Origin: Dehalococcoidia bacterium
GTDB lineage: Bacteria; Chloroflexota; Dehalococcoidia; Lucifugimonadales; Lucifugimonadaceae
Assembly (NCBI GenBank): GCA_022819585.1
Contig: JAJEGY010000001.1
Span: forward strand, 1-64,000
Length of the DNA: 64,000 nt
Direction of reading: 5' to 3'
Below the pieces are notes generated by a model. The model saw only the letters and a list, made by a program, of their open reading frames with translations. It did no database searches and was not told the origin of the DNA. Both the position numbers and the translations under genes were made by a program. Positions 57,896-64,000 of the stretch are shown here, piece by piece (positions within the stretch are counted from its first letter, which is position 1; each line of letters starts with the position of its first letter).

Positions 57896-59164
57896 TTGCA
57901 GTCCCGCCGCTGTGATTATGATACGCATTACAGACACTCCAAGGATTGCCGCAACACCACATCCAACTCTTTCCAGAGGCACAACATCCACCTCACACGC
58001 ATAAAACTCAGCGGTTTCCGCAACCACGTCGACACCGATATCAACCTCTCACCCGGCCTCGTCGTCTTCACCGGCGCTAACGGACACGGCAAGAGCGGAC
58101 TGCTCGAAGCCGTCCACATGCTTTCCGTAGGTAAATCCCTACGCGCCAGCAACGACCGCGAGATCGTCAACCACGGAATCGCTCGAGACGGCGGACACGT
58201 CCAAGCACTCGGTGTCTTCAACAGCGGACCCGAATCCGTCCGCGCACAATTCGACCTCCAAATCGCTCCGAGCACCACCGAGAACTTCAACCGCCTGAAC
58301 GTCCAATCCAAAGAATGGCGAATCAACGGCGTCAAAGTCCCTCCCGTCGAATTCGTCGGACGCGCCAACGTCGTCATCTTCGAAGCCGCCGACCTACAAC
58401 TCGCTTTCGGCGCCGCAACCGTCAGACGCCGTTACCTCGACATACTCATCGGACAATTCGACACCGAATACGTCCAAACTCTCCTCCGCCTGAACCGAGT
58501 CCGATCCAGCCGTAACGCCCTCCTCCGGGGAACCTTCGAAGTCCAAGACTTCGAGGAGGAGATAGCCTTCTGGGACTCCCGATTCTGCGAAGAAAGCGCA
58601 AAGATCATCCAGACCCGCAGAGAAGTCATGGAACTCCTCCAATCAAGAGCCGTTCCCGTCCATTCCGAACTCAGCGAAGGCGAAACTCTATACCTAACTT
58701 ACCTGCCAAATCTAGGATCCACCGCTCGTTCCGCCGAATCAAACTCCCTCACCGGCACCGACCTCCGCAACCACATCTACACCTCTCTGATGGCATCCAA
58801 GCGCAAAGAACAATCCGCCAACCACATGGTCATCGGCCCACACCTAGACGACTTCCGCATCGACATCGCCAACGCCCCATCCCGTCGATATGCCTCACGT
58901 GGCCAAGCACGCACCGCAGCCCTCTCACTACGACTAGCCGAAGCATCCCTAGTCTCCGAATTCACAAAACGCGACCCAATAATCGCATTCGACGACGTCC
59001 TTTCCGAAATGGACAGCCGACGCAGAGCCACCATTCTAGATCGCGCCTCCCAATACGAACAAACCCTCCTAACTGTCACCGACGACGCCCTAGTCGGACG
59101 CCAAAGACTACGCAACGCCCAAAACTTCCGGGTACTCCACGGAAACGTAACCCCATTCAGGTAA
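57896..59164 (+). CDS. recF: DNA replication/repair protein RecF, start uncertain
   Basis: SMC-like ATPase that helps load RecA at gaps. Walker A GANGHGKS, signature ASRGQARTAALSLRLAE and Walker B PIIAFDDVLSEMD are intact. The track's TTG start at 57896 adds 30 residues (QSRRCDYDTHYRHSKDCRN) unlike any RecF. RecF proteins normally begin M-x-L-x-x-L-x-L-x-x-F-R-N, and the matching IHLTRIKLSGFRNH begins at an ATC codon (57986) with AGAGG 6 nt upstream; no ATG, GTG or TTG lies between. A rare ATC start, or a TTG start with a tail, are the options. No dnaA, dnaN or gyrB is nearby, unlike the usual origin-linked setting. Confidence 0.9.
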   Translation: MQSRRCDYDTHYRHSKDCRNTTSNSFQRHNIHLTRIKLSGFRNHVDTDINLSPGLVVFTGANGHGKSGLLEAVHMLSVGKSLRASNDREIVNHGIARDGGHVQALGVFNSGPESVRAQFDLQIAPSTTENFNRLNVQSKEWRINGVKVPPVEFVGRANVVIFEAADLQLAFGAATVRRRYLDILIGQFDTEYVQTLLRLNRVRSSRNALLRGTFEVQDFEEEIAFWDSRFCEESAKIIQTRREVMELLQSRAVPVHSELSEGETLYLTYLPNLGSTARSAESNSLTGTDLRNHIYTSLMASKRKEQSANHMVIGPHLDDFRIDIANAPSRRYASRGQARTAALSLRLAEASLVSEFTKRDPIIAFDDVLSEMDSRRRATILDRASQYEQTLLTVTDDALVGRQRLRNAQNFRVLHGNVTPFR

Positions 59165-59228
59165 CCATCACTACCAAACTTTGTAAACTGCTTTCAGCAA
59201 ATCCACTCACTCCCTAACCCATCCAACC

Positions 59229-60500
59229 GTGCCCAACCGAACCAAATACATCACCGCCGACCGAGTAGCAAACTTCCAAATGAACGGTTGGATCCACAAC
59301 GCTGCCGTCCGCATCGTCGAAAACAAAATCGACGACACCCTCCCCATCGACCAACTCCCATCAGACGCCGCCGATAACTCAGAAATCATCCACCTCGGCG
59401 ATGTCTCCCTCATCCCCGGCCTAGTCGACGCCCACTGCCACATGCACTGCAGCGCCACCGCCGACGCCCAAGCTCTCGCTCTCGCCGAAAAAGACGACAT
59501 CCAGCGCCTAACCATGCGCGCTGTCTCCGCAATGCGAAAAGCCGTCCTCGCAGGAACAACCACCGTCCGAGACATCGGCTCACGAAACGAAGTCGCATTC
59601 CCCATCAAACAAGCCATCAAAGACGGCGCAATCCCCGGCCCCCGCCTTCTCGTCACCGGCACCCCGATCACCATCACCGCTGGCCACTGCTGGTTTTTCG
59701 GGACCCAGGCCGACACCGCCGACGAAGTCGCCAAAGCCGTCCGAAACCAGATCCGACAAGGCGCCGACGCCATCAAAGTCATGTCCACCGGCGGAATGTT
59801 CACACCCACCGCCAATCCTCGCCAACCTCAATATCCCGCAGAAACATTAGCCGTCGCCGTCCGAGAAGCCGCCAGATCCGGCATCACCGTCGCCGCACAC
59901 TGTCTGTCTGCCGATGGAGTCAAGAACTGCGTCGAGGCGAATGTGCACAACCTGATCCACGCCCGGTGGTACTCGCAAGACCCGTCCAAGGGATTGGAGT
60001 TCGACTTAGACACCGCGAAGCGCATGGCAGACCAAGGCCAATGGGTAGACCCCACTATCGGCCATGGAATGCTCGGTGAAGAAGCAACCGCCAGAGGCGA
60101 AGCACCTCCAAGATCGGTGCATTGGTCAGTAGCTAGTTCGGATGTCGACAACGAGGAACATTACGAAACCCTGAACCAGATGCGAGACCTAGGCGCACGG
60201 TTCACCAATGGGCTCGACATGGGCATGGCGCACGGCACACACGACCGCTCAGCCGCAAACGCATGGGCCGCCGTGGAACTCCTAGGTTGGGACAATTGGG
60301 ACGCCCTCAGAATGGCAACCATCGACACCGCCGAAGCCCTAGGCCTAGACAACCAAATCGGCTCCATAACCCCCGGCAAAACCGCCGACCTAGCCGCCTT
60401 CAACGGAAACCCCGCCAAAAACATCCGCGACATGGACCGAGCATCCACCGTAATCCAAAACGGAAACATCATCAAACTCAACAACGTCGCATTGGTGTGA
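59229..60500 (+). CDS. Metal-dependent amidohydrolase (imidazolonepropionase-like)
   Basis: A 423-aa TIM-barrel hydrolase. GLVDAHCHMH holds the HxH metal motif. The segment GADAIKVMSTGGMFTP carries the barrel lysine that bridges metals in this superfamily; AAHCLSADGVKNCVEANV supplies a further histidine, and LGLDNQIGSITPGKTADLAAF is the usual C-terminal beta-sandwich part. GTG start at 59229. The substrate cannot be inferred; relatives hydrolyse cyclic amides, dipeptides or prolidase-type substrates. Confidence 0.9.
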   Translation: MPNRTKYITADRVANFQMNGWIHNAAVRIVENKIDDTLPIDQLPSDAADNSEIIHLGDVSLIPGLVDAHCHMHCSATADAQALALAEKDDIQRLTMRAVSAMRKAVLAGTTTVRDIGSRNEVAFPIKQAIKDGAIPGPRLLVTGTPITITAGHCWFFGTQADTADEVAKAVRNQIRQGADAIKVMSTGGMFTPTANPRQPQYPAETLAVAVREAARSGITVAAHCLSADGVKNCVEANVHNLIHARWYSQDPSKGLEFDLDTAKRMADQGQWVDPTIGHGMLGEEATARGEAPPRSVHWSVASSDVDNEEHYETLNQMRDLGARFTNGLDMGMAHGTHDRSAANAWAAVELLGWDNWDALRMATIDTAEALGLDNQIGSITPGKTADLAAFNGNPAKNIRDMDRASTVIQNGNIIKLNNVALV

Positions 60501-60512
60501 ACAAACCTAGGG

Positions 60513-60563
60513 TTCCCCCACTCGTGGGGGAAATGTCCGAAGGACAAAGGGGGATGCCCATCC
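60513..60563. repeat. Compound palindromic repeat after the amidohydrolase gene
   Basis: Three small stems in a row: TTCCCCCAC/GTGGGGGAA (60513-60532), TGTCC/GGACA around GAA (60534-60546), and GGATG/CATCC (60552-60563). It begins 12 nt after the stop codon and lacks a T-tract. It looks like a dispersed intergenic repeat that may also stabilise or end the transcript. Confidence 0.75.
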
Positions 60564-60689
60564 AACTGCCACATCTGAGCCTATACAAAGGCTTAGTGTG
60601 TCGTCAGGATAGTTGCCTCTCATAGCTTGGCAGAAGCTAAAATATGTGGTAACAAGGGTTAAGCGAAAGTTCGAAGTCAGACGAGACCA

Positions 60690-60938
60690 ATGGCCACTGA
60701 ACAACAAGATGTCGCCGCTGTGTTGGAGCAATTCGAGAAAGACCGCCGCTACATCGAATCGCACTGGGATGAGTTACTAGATCAACACCTAGGTCGGTGG
60801 GTTGTTGTGTATGGAGAAGAGTTGGTGGGAGAAGGTGCAACGTTACCCGACGCGCTTGATGAGGCACGACCGAAGTGCGCCATCGAAAATGCCGCAGTTG
60901 AGTTCATTACGGACGAACCCCGCAACATGCTTCTGTGA
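60690..60938 (+). CDS. DUF5678-like small protein
   Basis: An 82-aa protein with DELLDQHLGRWVVVYGEELVGEGATLPDALDEARP, the pattern of DUF5678-type domains: a short alpha-beta unit with the phrase GRWVVVYGEELVG. It overlaps the following retropepsin-like gene by 4 nt (GTGA). Such pairs with single-domain aspartic proteases recur in cyanobacteria and other environmental bacteria. Role unknown; a substrate, regulator or antitoxin-like partner for the protease is conceivable. Confidence 0.72.
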   Translation: MATEQQDVAAVLEQFEKDRRYIESHWDELLDQHLGRWVVVYGEELVGEGATLPDALDEARPKCAIENAAVEFITDEPRNMLL

Positions 60939-61378
60939 GTCAGATCAACGGAAGATTTCGGGAGCAGGAACCCCTCCCGTCACCGTTGGTCACAGCCGTC
61001 GTTGAGATCCCGAATCTGGGCGTCTCAGCATCTGTGGAGTTCTTGGTCGATACAGGCGCAGCGCGAACGGTAATCCACCCTGGGGATGTGCTCAAGTTTG
61101 GGATTGACATCGTAACCTACGCCGCTCATGCATGTCCCCGTACCTTTTCCGGCGTTGGCGGCGAAGCCTCCTATGGCGTTGAAGATGCGATACTGCATTT
61201 CAAGAACGTCAAGGCCAACCTCCGCACCTTTATCGGTCCACTGGATCCATGTCAGTTTGATTTCGCTTTGAACAAGAACGTCCCATCGCTCTTAGGTCGT
61301 GATTTTCTCAATCAAGGACGATTGATCGTAGACTACGAGAACAACGAACTCTCTTTCGAGATGCGTCCAGCTATATAA
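60935..61378 (+). CDS. Retropepsin-like aspartic protease (clan AA)
   Basis: A 147-aa protein with the single-copy aspartic protease motif FLVDTGAARTVIHPGDV (Asp39-Thr-Gly) and a C-terminal hydrophobic-hydrophobic-Gly motif in SLLGRDFLNQGRLIVDY. Enzymes of this type work as homodimers, each subunit giving one catalytic Asp. GTG start, overlapping the DUF5678-like gene stop. No signal peptide, so it probably acts in the cytoplasm. About 180 bp without a recognised feature follow. Confidence 0.86.
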   Translation: MSQINGRFREQEPLPSPLVTAVVEIPNLGVSASVEFLVDTGAARTVIHPGDVLKFGIDIVTYAAHACPRTFSGVGGEASYGVEDAILHFKNVKANLRTFIGPLDPCQFDFALNKNVPSLLGRDFLNQGRLIVDYENNELSFEMRPAI

Positions 61379-61559
61379 GCAACTCGAAACGCGACGGAAT
61401 TGACTGTTTGCGCGGTAACGTCAGTTTGGCGCCACCGCCACCGCCGGTATCGTCGCCAGTATCTTGATCGACGTCCTAAACAGCTGATTTATCACCCTTC
61501 GATCTTTCCTTTTTCTCGGGAGCGCGACTAACAATCGCCTTTTATGATTCTCAATCGAA

Positions 61560-62441
61560 ATGATCATCGACGCCCTAACCCATATCCTCCCTCCTTACTT
61601 CAACGAACACCGCGACGAAGCTCTCGCCAGCGACCGCACATTCGCCGAACTCTTCGCCAACCCCAAAGCCCGTATCGTCCAGGCCGAACACCTCCTCGAA
61701 GAGATGGAACGTTCGGAGGTCGACCGATCCGTAATCGCCGGATTCGGATGGACCGACCAAGAGTTAGCCAAACGCTCCAACGACTACCTCTTGGAATGTG
61801 CCTCCAAACATCCCGACATCCTCATTCCCCTCTGCAGCGTCAATCCCTTATGGCCCAATGACGCCGCACCCAGAGAAGCCGAACGCTGCCTGAACTTCGG
61901 CGCACGAGGCATCGGCGAACTACACGCCGACACTCAAGGTTGGGTCGATCTTCCTTACAACTGCCTAGACGACATAATGTCCGTCGCCCGACAATACGTC
62001 GAAAACCGCAACAAAATCGCATTCGTCGTAGTCCACGGCTCAGAACCCCTCGGACATACATACCCCGGCAAAGGCACAATGACCCCTGACCGCCTACTCC
62101 AACTCGCCGCCAGATTCCCCGACAATTCCTTCATCTTCTCCCACTTCGGCGGCGGACTACCCATCTACGAACACATGCCCGAAGTCAAACCAGCCCTCGC
62201 CAACGTCGCATTCGACACCGCCGCCGCCCCATTCCTCTACAACTCCGACATCTACTCCACAATCGAAAGCCTAGTCGGTGGAACCCGCATCTTCTTCGCC
62301 AGCGACTTCCCTCTAATCACCCAACGCCGCGCGCTTGAACACCTCCGAAACTCCGAACTGACCCTATACAGGCAGAAGATGATCTTGGAGGTCGCCGGTC
62401 AGTTGTATGATTTCTCTCGTTCTCCAAATACCCGACTCTGA
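61560..62441 (+). CDS. Amidohydrolase-2 family protein
   Basis: A 293-aa TIM-barrel protein of the ACMSD/amidohydrolase-2 group: MIIDALTHILPPYF at the N-terminus, RGIGELHADTQGW, FVVVHGSEPLGHTYPG, FIFSHFGGGLPIYEH and IFFASDFPL at the C-terminal barrel strands. The N-terminal metal motif, usually DxHxH, reads DALTH, so one histidine ligand is missing; later ligands (HGSEP, SHFGG, SDFP) are present. It is followed 29 nt later by an ornithine cyclodeaminase-family gene. Confidence 0.88.
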   Translation: MIIDALTHILPPYFNEHRDEALASDRTFAELFANPKARIVQAEHLLEEMERSEVDRSVIAGFGWTDQELAKRSNDYLLECASKHPDILIPLCSVNPLWPNDAAPREAERCLNFGARGIGELHADTQGWVDLPYNCLDDIMSVARQYVENRNKIAFVVVHGSEPLGHTYPGKGTMTPDRLLQLAARFPDNSFIFSHFGGGLPIYEHMPEVKPALANVAFDTAAAPFLYNSDIYSTIESLVGGTRIFFASDFPLITQRRALEHLRNSELTLYRQKMILEVAGQLYDFSRSPNTRL

Positions 62442-62470
62442 CCCCAATCGAACCAAGGACTCCCACACCT

Positions 62471-63463
62471 ATGGCACTCCTCCTAAACCGATCCGATGTC
62501 CAGCAAGTCTTGACGATGGGCAAGGCCATCGACGCCGTCGAGGCCGCTTTCGGCGAACTCGCTAACGAAACCGCCGAAATGCCTCCCCGAACCGTCATGA
62601 TCGACCCCGCAGTCGGCGGATGGATCGCATACATGCCCGCATACATCAAGACCAGCGGATCTCTAGGCATCAAAGCAGTAACCGTATACAAAGACAACCC
62701 AGCCAAATTCGACCTCCCAACAACCATCGGCACCATCCTCGTACAAGACAACAAGACCGGCGAAGTCGTCGCCGCAATGGACGGTGGATACCTCACCGCT
62801 GTCCGAACCGGTGCCGTCTCCGGCGTCGCCACCCGACACATGGCCAGACCCGACTCCAAAGTCGGTGGCGTCCTCGGCGCAGGCGTTCAAGCCCGACAGC
62901 AAGCCATCGCCATCGCCGAAGCATCAAACATCGAAACAATCCTCACCTTCTCACTAGACGACGAAGAATCACGCCGAGAATTCGCCGAATGGGTAGCCGA
63001 CCAGACCGGCATCGAAACCCGACTCGCCGAAAGCGGCGAAGCACTATGCCGAGAGTCCGACATCGTAGCCCTAGCAACCACCGCCGCAAACCCCATCGTC
63101 AGCGCAGACTGGTGGAAACCCGGAGCACACATCAACGCCATCGGGTCACACGCCCCCGGTGTCCGAGAACTCGACACCGCAACTATCCAACAAGCCCGGA
63201 TCATCTGCGACCAGCTAGAAGCTTGCAAAGCCGAAGCCGGAGACCTCCAAATACCCGTTGAAGACGGCGACTACTCATGGTCAGACATCGCAGGAAACCT
63301 AGGCGACGTAGTAAACGGCACAACCCCAGGCCGAACCTCCAACACCGAAGTAACCCTCTTCAAATCCGTAGGCCTAGCAATCCAAGACATCTCTTGCGCA
63401 ACCCTCGTATACAACGAAGCCCAAGCCAACAAAATAGGCCAAAACTTCAACTTCTCCGCATAA
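62471..63463 (+). CDS. Ornithine cyclodeaminase/mu-crystallin family protein
   Basis: A 330-aa NAD-binding protein. Family features: LLLNRSDVQQVLTMGKAIDAVE at the N-terminus, GIKAVTVYKDNP (with the substrate lysine), DGGYLTAVRTGAVSGVATRHMA, the Rossmann motif GVLGAGVQARQQ, and GSHAPGVRELD toward the end. Members include ornithine cyclodeaminase, alanine dehydrogenase and ketimine reductase; the substrate cannot be chosen from sequence. An AAGGA ribosome-binding site precedes the ATG. Confidence 0.92.
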   Translation: MALLLNRSDVQQVLTMGKAIDAVEAAFGELANETAEMPPRTVMIDPAVGGWIAYMPAYIKTSGSLGIKAVTVYKDNPAKFDLPTTIGTILVQDNKTGEVVAAMDGGYLTAVRTGAVSGVATRHMARPDSKVGGVLGAGVQARQQAIAIAEASNIETILTFSLDDEESRREFAEWVADQTGIETRLAESGEALCRESDIVALATTAANPIVSADWWKPGAHINAIGSHAPGVRELDTATIQQARIICDQLEACKAEAGDLQIPVEDGDYSWSDIAGNLGDVVNGTTPGRTSNTEVTLFKSVGLAIQDISCATLVYNEAQANKIGQNFNFSA

Positions 63464-63473
63464 CCCCTTCGAG

Positions 63474-63600
63474 AACTAACAAGGGGAGCGGAAACCCCGT
63501 AGGGGCCGTTCGAGAACGGCCCGGGGGAGGGGCTGCGAAGGAAGCGAAGCGCCCTTCGCAGAGTGAGGGACGGGTCTGACCCGCACAGTGCAGGCGCATT
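63474..63600. repeat. Cluster of intergenic palindromes
   Basis: Contains GGCCGTTC/GAACGGCC (8 bp, loop GA), CTGCGAAGG/CCTTCGCAG (9 bp around AAGCGAAGCGC) and CGGGT/ACCCG (5 bp, loop CTG). None is followed by a clear T-tract. The block fills the gap between the cyclodeaminase-family gene and the leader of the enolase-family gene. It resembles the other palindromic repeat blocks of this window in placement, not in sequence. Confidence 0.7.
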
Positions 63601-63656
63601 CCTGGCTCCGGGTAAATGCCAGAGGAGCAGTTAGGAATCCCAGCAAATATCATTGA

Positions 63657-63670
63657 CTCCCGCAAGGGAG
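63657..63670 (+). promoter_or_regulatory. Shine-Dalgarno-sequestering tetraloop hairpin
   Basis: CTCCC, GCAA tetraloop, GGGAG: the 3' arm contains the AAGGGAG ribosome-binding site of the enolase-family gene, whose ATG begins at 63676. Formation of the stem would mask the site, so the hairpin could tune translation. Confidence 0.55.
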
Positions 63671-63675
63671 ACAAA

Positions 63676-64000
63676 ATGACCGCCAACGACAATCACAACG
63701 TAACCATCCACGACATCCGCACCATCATGACCGAACCGGACAATATCCGGCTCGTAATCGTCAAAATAGAAACCTCCGAACCCGGACTCTACGGCGTCGG
63801 ATGCGCAACCTTCACCCAGCGACCATCGACCGTCAAAGCCGCCGTCGACGACTACCTCAAACCCTTCCTCATCGGACGAAACGTCGCCGACATCGAAGAC
63901 ATCTGGCAGTCCTCATACGTCTCCTCATACTGGCGCAACGGCCCCGTCCTCAACAACGCCCTCTCCGGCGTAGACCAAGCCCTCTGGGACATCAAAGGCA
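63676..64000 (+). CDS. Mandelate racemase/enolase-superfamily protein, ManD/RspA type (partial)
   Basis: The first 108 residues are in the window; the gene runs off the end. The N-terminal capping domain includes [40 protein letters not shown] and [20 protein letters not shown] followed by LWDIKG. The WRNGPV...[12 protein letters not shown] stretch is the hallmark of the D-mannonate dehydratase/RspA subgroup, which dehydrates sugar acids. Catalytic barrel residues lie beyond the window. With the YjhG-type dehydratase, it indicates sugar-acid catabolism. The ATG has AAGGGAG 5 nt upstream. Confidence 0.88.
   Translation, partial: MTANDNHNVTIHDIRTIMTEPDNIRLVIVKIETSEPGLYGVGCATFTQRPSTVKAAVDDYLKPFLIGRNVADIEDIWQSSYVSSYWRNGPVLNNALSGVDQALWDIKG

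Noticed and set aside
57896-59164. recF as evidence that the replication origin lies here
   Set aside because: No dnaA, dnaN, gyrB or DnaA-box cluster was seen nearby, and the skew flips lie elsewhere.

Overview
The window looks like a chromosomal fragment of an uncultured marine-type Chloroflexota bacterium, most like the SAR202/Dehalococcoidia side of that phylum. That placement is an inference from gene content (D-mannonate/enolase-superfamily, YjhG-type sugar-acid dehydratase, several amidohydrolases, thiolase plus DUF35, a solo molybdopterin dehydrogenase subunit, very large FtsX-type permeases) and from the compact layout; no rRNA or tRNA gene is present to confirm it. Many neighbours overlap by 4 nt, and three convergent pairs overlap only through their stop codons.

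Layout. 0-0.5 kb: hairpin-dense non-coding edge and a guanine-starved leader. 0.5-8.1 kb: housekeeping block (ligA, pth, serS, lysS, rsmD, coaD, a DivIVA-like coiled-coil protein) closed by a strong terminator. 8.2-14.6 kb: accessory metabolism (membrane protein, ArsM arsenite methyltransferase, DUF35/thiolase pair, short Tag-like glycosylase, D-2-hydroxyacid dehydrogenase, NIPSNAP protein, panB). 14.8-17.6 kb: purE-purK and a K+ channel with an RCK domain. 17.6-26.4 kb: YjhG/YagF-type sugar-acid dehydratase, livGFHM-type transporter genes without a binding protein, a molybdenum hydroxylase large subunit and a MoaD/ThiS-like protein. 26.4-28.6 kb: fused trehalose-6-phosphate synthase/phosphatase. 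28.6-37.1 kb: one reverse-strand operon of two giant FtsX permeases and two ATPases, one with an AbrB-like tail. 37.4-39.4 kb: HtrA-like lipoprotein protease and an SDR. 39.4-48.3 kb: cmk-plsC-glmS-dgt-dnaG-rpoD. 48.5-59.2 kb: cvpA, HNH nuclease, PaREP1/HEPN-like protein, holB, lysA, selD, mazG, small membrane proteins, apt, a DUF3179 lipoprotein and recF. 59.2-64 kb: two amidohydrolases, a DUF5678/retropepsin pair, an ornithine cyclodeaminase-family enzyme and the start of a ManD/RspA-family enolase.

Main discovery. Two genes that an ordinary ORF caller breaks or shortens contain in-frame TGA codons exactly where their families carry a conserved cysteine. One is selD itself (Sec17, followed by the conserved Lys20). 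The other is a DUF3179 lipoprotein, where TGA replaces the first Cys of the VTYCPL(C/T)-type motif. Each TGA is followed by a hairpin with a GGU-containing apical loop at a distance compatible with a bacterial SECIS. The cell therefore very probably decodes UGA as selenocysteine, and DUF3179 is a candidate selenoprotein family.

Other unusual structure: five ~50-residue repeats in the non-conserved region of the primary sigma factor; strong G/C strand asymmetry that changes sign twice and does not follow gene direction; and probable non-canonical start codons, CTG for one permease and possibly ATC for recF.
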